46,006 nt of DNA from Streptomyces viridochromogenes DSM 40736 (GTDB lineage Bacteria > Actinomycetota > Actinomycetes > Streptomycetales > Streptomycetaceae): contig NZ_GG657757.1 of the NCBI RefSeq assembly GCF_000158955.1, forward strand, positions 256,674-302,679, given 5' to 3'. Positions 25,434 through 32,032 of the stretch are shown here, in pieces. How positions within the stretch are numbered: the first letter of the stretch is position 1; each line of letters starts with the position of its first letter. The notes under the pieces were generated by a model. That model was not told where the DNA came from, did no database searches, and was given only the letters and a program-made list of their open reading frames with translations. The translations under genes were made by a program, and so were the position numbers.

Positions 25434-25544
25434 TCACCAGGTGACGGGCAGTTCGTAGACGCCGTAGACGGATCCGTCGTGCTTGAACGGCAGCTCCTCC
25501 ACCGGAGCGGCGAGCCTCAGCGTCGGGATGCGGCGGTAGAGGGC
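25434..25544 (-). pseudogene. C-terminal remnant of a cytochrome P450 (CYP105-like)
   Basis: The last 36 codons before a TGA at 25436-25434 encode IPTLRLAAPVEELPFKHDG and then SVYGVYELPVTW, the C-terminal end of an actinobacterial P450 of the CYP105 kind. The heme-cysteine region and everything upstream are gone. The spacing to the ferredoxin start (23 bp) is that of an intact P450-ferredoxin operon, so the remnant is in its original place and the body of the P450 has been deleted. Confidence 0.75.
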
Positions 25545-25728
25545 GCTTGTAGACCACCCGCGCCCCGCGGCGCGCCCGGCACCGGGCGTCGCACAGGATC
25601 GGCTCCAGGGTGGCGGACAACAGTTCCGCGAGCTCCGACTCCCGCGCGACGACCAGCACATGCCGCCCGTCCCCGCGCGCGAGCGTCGACGTCTCACGGA
25701 GGGTGCCGTACGGCGACGAGGTAGGCAT
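25545..25728 (-). pseudogene. Unidentified gene fragment fused to the P450 remnant
   Basis: From an ATG at 25728 a frame encodes MPTSSPYGTLRETSTLARGD followed by GRHVLVVARESELAELLSAT and then meaningless Arg-rich sequence. The HVLVV...ELAELLS stretch recalls the start of an OmpR-type response-regulator receiver domain, but the acidic pair is ARE and only one strand and helix are visible. I do not claim a function. It is probably the 5' end left after the deletion that removed the P450 body. Confidence 0.35.
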
Positions 25729-25749
25729 ACGCCCACCCCACCACTCCAC

Positions 25750-25766
25750 TTGCCTGACTCAAGCAA
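25750..25766. promoter_or_regulatory. MarR operator candidate B
   Basis: TTGCCTGACTCAAGCAA is a strong palindrome (TTGC..TGA.TCA..GCAA) 22 bp upstream of the decayed gene start at 25728 and 65 bp upstream of the ligase gene. It matches the site before the MarR gene at 14 of 17 positions. Confidence 0.6.
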
Positions 25767-25830
25767 TACCTGTCGCTCCCCCGGATTCCGGGCGTCGACG
25801 CCGTTCAGGCGAAAGACGCGGAAAACGCGC

Positions 25831-26844
25831 GTGACCGTACCCCGGGACGTCCACACCTCACCCGTGGACCTGCCGCTGATCCCGCCCATGCTCGCCACGC
25901 CCGGCACGCTGCCGCCCGCCGCGCAGGACGAGCGCTGGGCCTACGAGACCAAGCAGGACGGCCAGCGCTCGGTGGTCTATCTCCCCGGGGACGGCAACGT
26001 GCTCCTGCGCGCCCGTTCGGGGGAGGACATCACGGGCGCCTATCCCGAACTGCTGCCGCTGGGCGCCGTCCTCGGTCCCGTGCCTGCCGTTCTGGACGGG
26101 GAGATCCTGGCCCTGGACGACGAGGGCCGGGCGAACTTCCAGCTGCTCCAGTCCCGCATGGGCCTGGCCCACGCGCCGGCCAGGGCGGCCCGGCGGGCGG
26201 CGGAGGTCCCGGTCCACCTCGTGCTGTTCGACGTGATGCACCTGGCGGGCCGCTCCCTGATCCGGCTCCCCTACGCACGCCGCCGCTCGGCCCTGCAGGA
26301 CCTCGGTCTGTCCGGACCCTCCTGGTCGACGCCGGCCGCGCTCGTCGGCCACGGCGCCGAGGCCCTGGCCGCCACGCGCGAGCACGGCCTGGAGGGCCTG
26401 GTCTGCAAGCGGCTGGACTCGGTGTACGAGCCGGGGGTGCGCTCCCGGGCCTGGATCAAGATCCGCAACATGCGCACCGAGGACGTCCTGGTCGGCGGCT
26501 GGCAGCCCGGCAAGGGCCGTCTCACCGGCCTGCCGGGGGCGGTACTCGTCGGGCAGCGAGCCGCGGGGCGGCTGCGCTACGTCGGGAGCGTGGGAACCGG
26601 CTGGAGCGAGGCCGAACGGACGGAACTCGCCGGGCTGCTGAGGGCCACCGCCACCGACGTCTGCCCGTTCGACCCCGTCCCGCGCGCTCCGGGCGCGCAC
26701 TGGGTCGTCCCCCGGCTGGTCGGCGAGGTCCGCTACAGCACCCGCACCCGCGACGGACGACTGCGACAGCCGTCCTGGCTGCGGCTCCGGCCGGACCTCA
26801 CGCCGGAAGAAGCGGCGGCCGACATCCCGGACGACCTGGTCTGA
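25831..26844 (+). CDS. Second ATP-dependent DNA ligase
   Basis: This 337-residue ligase has motif I YETKQDGQRS with adenylated K41. AVLDGEILALDD, GLVCKRLDSVYEPG and WIKIRNMRTEDVLVGGW follow, plus an OB-fold with RYVGSVGTGW. It is related to LigC/LigD ligase domains and should use ATP for repair ligation. It differs clearly from the ligase at 22287 (for example KQDGQR against KLDGIR), so it is not a recent duplicate. The GTG at 25831 is preferred over one at 25864 because a GGAAAA lies upstream. An upstream extension of the frame overlaps the decayed P450 promoter region and is unlikely to be used. Confidence 0.88.
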   Translation: MTVPRDVHTSPVDLPLIPPMLATPGTLPPAAQDERWAYETKQDGQRSVVYLPGDGNVLLRARSGEDITGAYPELLPLGAVLGPVPAVLDGEILALDDEGRANFQLLQSRMGLAHAPARAARRAAEVPVHLVLFDVMHLAGRSLIRLPYARRRSALQDLGLSGPSWSTPAALVGHGAEALAATREHGLEGLVCKRLDSVYEPGVRSRAWIKIRNMRTEDVLVGGWQPGKGRLTGLPGAVLVGQRAAGRLRYVGSVGTGWSEAERTELAGLLRATATDVCPFDPVPRAPGAHWVVPRLVGEVRYSTRTRDGRLRQPSWLRLRPDLTPEEAAADIPDDLV

Positions 26845-26916
26845 AACGGCTCCAGGATCACGACTGTTGGGCTGTGCTTCACCTCTGGGATCACACCTTC
26901 CTCTTGGCATGGACGC

Positions 26917-26971
26917 GTTCAGCCTGGAAGCTGAACCTCCCTTTCCCCCACAGCCGTTGGGCTGCGCCCAA
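26917..26971 (+). other. Two stem-loops in the leader of the NLP-like gene
   Basis: GTTCAGC/GCTGAAC (26917-26936, 6-nt loop) is a perfect 7-bp stem. TTGGGC/GCCCAA (26957-26971, 3-nt loop) ends directly before the AGAGGAGGA ribosome-binding site. They could control translation or serve as operators. I see nothing else in the 139-bp gap. Confidence 0.45.
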
Positions 26972-26983
26972 GAGGAGGACGCA

Positions 26984-27757
26984 GTGTCGTCACGCCCGTT
27001 CGCACCCCGCAGGAGATGGCTCACCGGACTGGCCGGTGCCACCGCCCTCGTCCTCGCCCTCCCCGCCACCGCGTTCGCCGCCCCGCCACGGGCGCTGCCC
27101 GCCAACGCGGAGTCGCTGGAGCAGACGTTCCAGCCCGCCTACGACTACGACACCGACGGCTGCTACTCCACGCCGGCGATCGGCCCGGACGGCACGGTCA
27201 ACGGCGGTCTCAACCCGACCGGCGCCCTCAACGGGAACTGCCGCGACGCCTCGGACCTCGACAACACCAACGGCTACTCGCGCTACAAGTGCAACAACGG
27301 CTGGTGCGCCATCCTGTACGCGCTCTACTTCGAGAAGGACCAGGCCCTGGCCGGCAGCAGCATCGGCGGCCACCGGCACGACTTCGAGCACGTCGCTGTG
27401 TTCGTGCAGAACAACCAGGTCAAGTACGTGTCGACGTCCGCCCACGGCTCGTTCGACGTCCACGCGACGTCCGAGGTCCGCTTCGACGGCACGCACCCGA
27501 AGATCGTCTACCACAAGGACGGCGTCAGCACGCACTGCTTCCGCCTGGCGGGCTCCGGCGACGAGCCGCCGGAGAACCACAAGGGCACCTGGCAGTACCC
27601 GCCGCTGGTCGGCTGGAACGGCTACCCGGCCGGGGTGCGCGACAAGCTCGCGTCCTACGACTTCGGCAGCGCCAACTTCGGCCTGAAGGACGCGAACTTC
27701 GCCAACCACCTGGCCTCCGCCAAGCCCTCCGGCATCTCCTTCGACCCCTACGCCTGA
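26984..27757 (+). CDS. Secreted NPP1/NLP-like (necrosis-inducing) protein
   Basis: This 257-residue protein starts with a basic region and a hydrophobic Sec-type signal peptide ending TAFAAPP, with cleavage near residue 32. The mature part carries GHRHDFE (residues 129-135), matching the NLP hallmark heptapeptide GHRHDWE with Trp replaced by Phe. Four cysteines (near residues 60, 86, 103 and 108) could form disulfides. NLPs of plant-associated microbes permeabilise dicot membranes; in Streptomyces many homologues are of unknown role. The GTG start is preceded by a strong AGGAGG. The gene is a single unit, with stem-loops in its leader. Confidence 0.88.
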   Translation: MSSRPFAPRRRWLTGLAGATALVLALPATAFAAPPRALPANAESLEQTFQPAYDYDTDGCYSTPAIGPDGTVNGGLNPTGALNGNCRDASDLDNTNGYSRYKCNNGWCAILYALYFEKDQALAGSSIGGHRHDFEHVAVFVQNNQVKYVSTSAHGSFDVHATSEVRFDGTHPKIVYHKDGVSTHCFRLAGSGDEPPENHKGTWQYPPLVGWNGYPAGVRDKLASYDFGSANFGLKDANFANHLASAKPSGISFDPYA

Positions 27758-27871
27758 TCCCGCACGACCCGGTCGCGGGCCTTGAGCCCCGGCCGGGTCC
27801 GGCTTTCCCCGGCGCTTCCGATCCGCCCACCGACCACGCCCGACGGTCCTGGAGGCGCCGGCGGTCGGGAA

Positions 27872-27890
27872 GGTACGGCACGAACGTACC
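27872..27890. promoter_or_regulatory. Inverted repeat upstream of hemC
   Basis: GGTACG and CGTACC are separated by 7 nt, centred about 34 bp before the hemC start and overlapping where a -35 box would lie. It is a plausible operator. Confidence 0.4.
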
Positions 27891-27902
27891 CGCGGGAGGG
27901 TC

Positions 27903-27908
27903 TATCGT
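27903..27908 (+). promoter_or_regulatory. Leaderless-type -10 element before hemC
   Basis: TATCGT fits TANNNT and ends 6 nt before the ATG. A GGGAGGG lies 14 nt before the ATG, too far for a normal ribosome-binding site. Confidence 0.45.
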
Positions 27909-27914
27909 GTCCGC

Positions 27915-28850
27915 ATGTCCGTCCCCGAACTGATCCGCATCGTCTCCCGCGACTCCCCCATGGCCCTCGCCCAGGTGGAGCGCGTCCGGACCGAGTTGGC
28001 CGCCGCCCACCCCGGAGTGCGCACCGAGGTCGTGCCGGTGAAGACCACCGGCGACAAGTGGATGGGCGATCTGTCCCAGGTCGAGGGCAAGGGCGCGTTC
28101 ACCAAGGAGGTCGACGCGGCGCTGCTGGCCGGCGAGGCCGACCTCGCCGTGCACTGCGTGAAGGACGTCCCCGCCGACCGGCCGCTCCCGGCGGGCACCG
28201 TGTTCGCCGCGTTCCTCGAGCGGGACGACATCCGCGACGCCCTGATCCACCCGGACGGCCTCACCCTGGACGAGCTGCCGGCCGGGACGCGGATCGGCAC
28301 CTCCTCGGTGCGCCGGGTCGCCCAACTGGCCGCCACCCACCCGCACCTGGAGTGCGTGCCCTTCCGCGGCAACGCCAACCGGCGCCTGGCGAAGCTGGCG
28401 GCCAAAGAGGCCGACGCCCTGCTGCTCGCGGTCGCCGGCCTGGAGCGGATCGGCCGGCAGGACGTGATCAGCGAGATCCTCTCCACCGAGACGATGATGC
28501 CGCCCATCGGCGCGGGCGTCCTGGCGCTCCAGTGCCGCGAGGACGACGCCGACCTGATCGACGCGGTGAGCGGTCTCGGCGACCCGGACACCTACCGGGA
28601 GACGATGGCCGAGCGTATGTTCCTGCACGTGCTCCAGGGGCACTGCAACAGCCCGATCGCCGGGTTCGCGCACGTGGACCGCAGTGGCGAACTGTCGCTG
28701 CGCGCCTGTGTGTTCACCCCCGACGGCAAGACCCGGCTGAACGCCCACGAGTGGGCGGGCCGGCTCGACCCGGCCACGCTCGGCACCTCGGTCGCCGTGG
28801 CCCTGCTGCGGCAGGGCGCCCGCGAGATCATCGACGGCATCCCGCACTGA
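27915..28850 (+). CDS. hemC: Hydroxymethylbilane synthase (porphobilinogen deaminase), lone copy
   Basis: This 311-residue enzyme polymerises four porphobilinogen molecules into hydroxymethylbilane for heme, siroheme and B12. Catalytic D84 is in HCVKDVP and the dipyrromethane-binding C244 is in [11 protein letters not shown] (the usual second G of LQGGC is H). [20 protein letters not shown] and FRGN are intact. Unlike the housekeeping copy, it is not next to hemA, hemD or hemB, so it is likely a second hemC. It starts without a proper ribosome-binding site, 6 nt after a TANNNT box. An inverted repeat lies upstream. Confidence 0.93.
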   Translation: MSVPELIRIVSRDSPMALAQVERVRTELAAAHPGVRTEVVPVKTTGDKWMGDLSQVEGKGAFTKEVDAALLAGEADLAVHCVKDVPADRPLPAGTVFAAFLERDDIRDALIHPDGLTLDELPAGTRIGTSSVRRVAQLAATHPHLECVPFRGNANRRLAKLAAKEADALLLAVAGLERIGRQDVISEILSTETMMPPIGAGVLALQCREDDADLIDAVSGLGDPDTYRETMAERMFLHVLQGHCNSPIAGFAHVDRSGELSLRACVFTPDGKTRLNAHEWAGRLDPATLGTSVAVALLRQGAREIIDGIPH

Positions 28851-28874
28851 CCGGCGGGACGCCCTGACACGGGA

Positions 28875-29396
28875 TCAGGCGGTGCCTTCGCCCGCCTGGT
28901 CCTGCAGGAACACGCTGACCTGGTGCGCCAGGCTGTCCCGTACCGCGCCCTGCTGGGCCCCGGCGGATCCCTCGTGCACCCCGATGCCGCCCGACCACAG
29001 CCGGCGGTCGGTCCACTCCTCCTCGACGCGCAGTTGGACCTGCACGTCCACGAGCCCCAGGGACGCCTCGGCGCCGGCCGCGTAGAGGACTGCGGTGACC
29101 CGGCGCAGCGGATAGACGTCGAAGCCCTCGATGAACTGCGAGTTGCGCCAGTCGAGGAAGGCGCTCTCCCCGTCCGGGCCGATCCGCACGTCGATCTGGC
29201 CGTCCTCGAGATGGACGCCGAGGTGCCGGCTGCCGCGGTTCTCGACCGTCACGCGGAGACAGAAGTACGTCAGCCCGTCGGCGGCGTCGTCACGGCCCCG
29301 GGGCGGCTCGGCCGGCTCCAGACGGTGGACGCGGACGCGCAGACCGGCATGCTCGTCGTACTCCTGCCAGTCCCCGACCACGTTCGGCTCGTACAC
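28875..29396 (-). CDS. Conserved hypothetical protein
   Basis: This 173-residue protein is not recognised. It has no signal peptide or membrane segment and a strongly beta pattern with LTYFCLRVTVENRGSRHLGV and IDVRIGPDGESAFLDWRNSQ. This resembles an immunoglobulin-like sandwich of the kind found in DUF4352 proteins, but that is only a guess. The GTG start has GAGAGGGG upstream and a good TTGACA promoter. It converges on hemC with 24 bp between stops. The 191 bp upstream hold the promoter and inverted repeats but no other gene. Confidence 0.7.
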   Translation of the reverse strand: MYEPNVVGDWQEYDEHAGLRVRVHRLEPAEPPRGRDDAADGLTYFCLRVTVENRGSRHLGVHLEDGQIDVRIGPDGESAFLDWRNSQFIEGFDVYPLRRVTAVLYAAGAEASLGLVDVQVQLRVEEEWTDRRLWSGGIGVHEGSAGAQQGAVRDSLAHQVSVFLQDQAGEGTA

Positions 29397-29424
29397 GGTG
29401 CCCCTCTCGACCTCTGGAAGCTGC

Positions 29425-29454
29425 TTCCTATCTGTGGTCTCAGCGCACTGTCAA
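29425..29454 (-). promoter_or_regulatory. Vegetative promoter of the hypothetical gene, with overlapping palindrome
   Basis: On the minus strand a perfect TTGACA (29454-29449) is followed 18 bp later by TAGGAA (29430-29425). GGAAGCTGCTTCC (29416-29428) is a 13-bp palindrome over the -10 and start site and could be an operator. Confidence 0.55.
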
Positions 29455-29492
29455 ATGAGCAGAATGCGCTGTGGCCAGGCAGTTCATCCCTT

Positions 29493-29507
29493 TTGATCGG
29501 TGATCAA
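29493..29507. promoter_or_regulatory. Inverted repeat TTGATC/GATCAA
   Basis: TTGATC GGT GATCAA is a perfect 6-3-6 inverted repeat in an AT-rich patch between the hypothetical gene and the composite pseudogene. Its role is unknown. Confidence 0.4.
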
Positions 29508-29587
29508 GCCGTGCCCAGCAGTTATCCGGACACAGGTCGAGAAAGCGGTTACCGAGGCGTGCCGCACATCACTTTCCAGAGTGAAGA

Positions 29588-30352
29588 TCAACGGGCCAGA
29601 CGGCCCAGCAGCGCCAAGTGGTGGTGTGTGCCGAGGAGGAGGCCGCGCAGGGCGTCCACTTCGTAGCTGTGGGGGTTGGCCCTGCTGACGGCCTGGAACC
29701 GGCCCGGCATCACGGACACCGGGTACAGGGGGACAGGCAGGAGAAGAAGGCCGAGCCGAGGAGGACGATCGCGGCGACGGCGAGCGGCTTGACCGGGTTC
29801 CAGGTGAGCGCCATGCCGAGCAGCGCGGCGACGAGGAGGACGACCACCGCCTGGACGAGCGACTTCACACCGGCCGCGAAGGCCTTGCCGGTGATCAGGG
29901 CCGAGCGCGGGGTCGGGGTGACGAGGAGCTTGTTCAGGACGCCGGCGTCGCGCTCCCAGATGATCTGGACGCCGTAGAAGATGGCGATGAACATCGCGGA
30001 CTGGGCGATCATGCCGGGCGCCAGGTAGTCGACGTAGGGGATGCCGCCGGTCGGGATCACCCTGATGTGCGTGACCGGGAGCAGGGTGGTGATGCAGCAG
30101 ACGGCCGTGGTCCTGGCCGGCGCCGTTGGGGCCGAGCAGCCCGAAGACCTCACCCGAGTTGGCCGCGAGGCCGAGGTCCTTCGCCGCGTCGGAGATGCCG
30201 ATGCCGGGCCGGGTCACGGCCAGGCGGAGCAGCTCCACCTCGGCGCCGCGCAGCCGGGGGCCTGGCCTCTCCCGGCGCAGGCGCCGCCGGATCAGCCGCT
30301 GGACCCCGACCAGCACGCCGGCCAGCTCTTCGGAGAACGTCTCCGGCTCCAT
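29588..30352 (-). pseudogene. Composite pseudogene: collapsed MarR, ABC ATPase and ABC-2 permease operon
   Basis: One minus-strand frame of 254 codons joins three genes. Residues 1-66 are a MarR-family N-terminus (FSEELAGVLVGVQRLIRRRL, GIGISDAAKDLGLA). GEVFGLLGPNGAG, the start of an ABC ATPase Walker A, follows directly. A frameshift inside the P-loop moves the ATPase rest (TTAV...TTLLPVT) to the next frame. That frame jumps into a DrrB-like ABC-2 permease (VDYLAPGMIAQSAMFIAIFY, ERDAGVLNKLLVTPTPRSAL). After GSAFFSCLS another deletion and shift lead to LYPVSVMPGRFQAVSRANPH and VDALRGLLLG, the permease end. No working product is expected. The ancestor was a MarR-controlled drug exporter. Confidence 0.8.
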
Positions 30353-30480
30353 ACGCCGAGATCAGCTCTGGGACAGAGGTAATCGGGCCCATGGTGAGGT
30401 CAGGAGATGCACCCGGATCCATGGCGAACCGGGGCCGCCTGCGCAGGCCCGGACCCACGGATGGGCGTATTGTCGGAGTT

Positions 30481-30505
30481 GTTTCGTAATTTCCCGCCCG
30501 GGAAT
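30481..30505 (+). promoter_or_regulatory. SigB-like promoter candidate upstream of the sigma gene
   Basis: GTTT (30481-30484), 15 bp and GGGAAT (30500-30505) fit the Streptomyces SigB consensus GNNT-N14-16-GGGTAY except one T to A change. It lies about 130 bp upstream of the sigma gene, which suggests autoregulation. Confidence 0.4.
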
Positions 30506-30636
30506 GGGCGATGAAGTGCTTCGGACTTGAGGCACGTCCGTGGGAGCCGCCCGGGCCCCCGGTCCCCTCCTGAGGTCCGAGCCCGCGCTTCCCACGGTGT
30601 CCGTCCATTCGGCACCTGCTCAGGGAGGTGCGCACC

Positions 30637-31428
30637 ATGCGTATCGCCGGCAGCACCAGAACGCACCCCCACGACGACGCCCCCGACACCGCCGCGGCGT
30701 TCGACCGCCTCGCACGGCTCCCCGAGGGGCCCGAGCGCAAGGCCCTGCGCGACGAACTGGTCGAGGCCTGGCTCCCCATGGCCGAGCGGATCGCCGTCCG
30801 CTTCAGGGGCCGTGGCGAGGCCCTGGAGGACCTGTACCAGGTGGCGGCCCTCGGCCTGGTGAAGGCCGTCGACCACTACGACCCGGCCCGGGGCAACGCC
30901 TTCGAGGCGTACGCCGTACCGACGGTCACCGGTGAGATCAAGCGCCACTTCCGCGACCACATGTGGACGCTGCACGTCCCCCGCCGGGTACAGGACCTGC
31001 GCAACCGGGTGCGGCACGCCGTCAAGGAGCTGTCCCAGACCACCCTGGGCCGGGCCCCCACCGTCGCCGAGATCGCCGAGTACGCGCATCTCACCGAGGG
31101 CGAGGTGCGTACCGGCACGGAGGCCCTGGAGTGCTTCTCGGCGCTGTCGCTGGAGGCGGAGATGCCCGGCACGGACGGCTACGCCCTCGGGGACGCGATC
31201 GGCGGGCCCGACCCGGCCTTCGACACCGTGGTCAACCGCGTGGCCGTCAAGCCCTGTCTGGAGGCGCTGCCGGAGCGCGAGCGCATCATCCTCTACCTGC
31301 GGTTCTTCAAGGGCATGACGCAGAGCCGTATAGCGGAGCAGCTCGGCATCTCGCAGATGCACGTCTCACGGCTGCTCAGCAGTTGCTTCGCCCATCTCCG
31401 GGAGGAACTGCTCACCGAGGCCCGGTGA
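30637..31428 (+). CDS. SigB/SigF-subfamily stress sigma factor
   Basis: This 263-residue sigma-70 factor of group 3 has region 2 (EDLYQVAALGLVKAVDHYDP, then AVPTVTGEIKRHFRD) and region 3 (PRRVQDLRNRV...LGRAPTVAEIAEY). Region 4 follows, with the helix-turn-helix MTQSRIAEQLGISQMHVSRL. Homologues control osmotic, oxidative and developmental regulons and are checked by RsbW-like anti-sigma factors; none is adjacent here. The ATG has AGGGAGG 9 nt upstream; a GTG 9 bp earlier lies inside that site. A perfect GTTT-N14-GGGTAC element lies 0.5 kb downstream, before the VOC gene. Confidence 0.93.
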   Translation: MRIAGSTRTHPHDDAPDTAAAFDRLARLPEGPERKALRDELVEAWLPMAERIAVRFRGRGEALEDLYQVAALGLVKAVDHYDPARGNAFEAYAVPTVTGEIKRHFRDHMWTLHVPRRVQDLRNRVRHAVKELSQTTLGRAPTVAEIAEYAHLTEGEVRTGTEALECFSALSLEAEMPGTDGYALGDAIGGPDPAFDTVVNRVAVKPCLEALPERERIILYLRFFKGMTQSRIAEQLGISQMHVSRLLSSCFAHLREELLTEAR

Positions 31429-31461
31429 GCGCGGGCCCGGCACAGGCGCCGCCCGGGCGGA

Positions 31462-31782
31462 TCACCGCTCCGGCGGCGCTCCGGGGACCTGGGTCGGTCC
31501 CGCCCGGTCGAGGGCGTCCTCCAGAGCGGCCCGGATCTCCCGGGGCATCGCCCCGGTGCGCCCCCAGACGAGGATCAGTTCCGCGACACTGCGCAGCTTG
31601 ATGTTGGTGTGCTGGGAGACGTCCTTCAGCACGGCCCATCCCTGGTCGGGTGAGACCCGGCCGAGCGCGACGACCATCCCGATCGCCTGGTCGACGACGG
31701 CGTGTGAGACGACCGCCTCCTTGAGCTGCTGGACCTCTTCCTGCAACTCGATGATCCGCTCCGAGCCCCCGTCCGTGGGCAT
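31462..31782 (-). CDS. Small ANTAR-domain protein
   Basis: This 106-residue protein is mostly an ANTAR domain: a coiled-coil-like ELQEEVQQLKEAVVSHAVVD followed by AIGMVVALGRVSPDQGWAVL and SQHTNIKLRSVAELIL. ANTAR domains bind paired RNA hexaloops and prevent termination. Here there is no sensor domain in the same chain, unlike the usual GAF or receiver fusions. The ATG at 31782 is chosen because GGAGGTGACC precedes it exactly; a longer frame upstream crosses the intergenic promoter. It converges on the sigma gene (34 bp) and diverges from the VOC gene. Its RNA targets are unknown. Confidence 0.88.
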   Translation of the reverse strand: MPTDGGSERIIELQEEVQQLKEAVVSHAVVDQAIGMVVALGRVSPDQGWAVLKDVSQHTNIKLRSVAELILVWGRTGAMPREIRAALEDALDRAGPTQVPGAPPER

Positions 31783-31923
31783 GGTCACCTCCGGGTCCGG
31801 TGCGCCGCTGTCCGCCTGGCCCCACATGGTGCTTGAGTGCCTTGACGCAGTGTCCGACGCCTCCATCGTCGTCACTCGGACCGCCCGGTGCCACCGGGGC
31901 GGTCCAGGCCGGTTCACCACGCC

Positions 31924-31947
31924 GTTTCGGTACCGCGGCCGGGGTAC
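31924..31947 (+). promoter_or_regulatory. SigB-type promoter of the VOC gene
   Basis: GTTT (31924-31927), 14 bp and GGGTAC (31942-31947) match the Streptomyces SigB consensus GNNT-N14-16-GGGTAY exactly. It lies about 85 bp upstream of the ATG and next to the SigB-like gene. The rest of the 250-bp gap shows no gene. Confidence 0.6.
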
Positions 31948-32032
31948 TCGGCAGGCGCCCACGAGGGTTCCGGTTGGACACTGGTGTCATCCCTCCGGTG
32001 GCTGCCAGGCCGACGAGATCAGGACGCGACCC

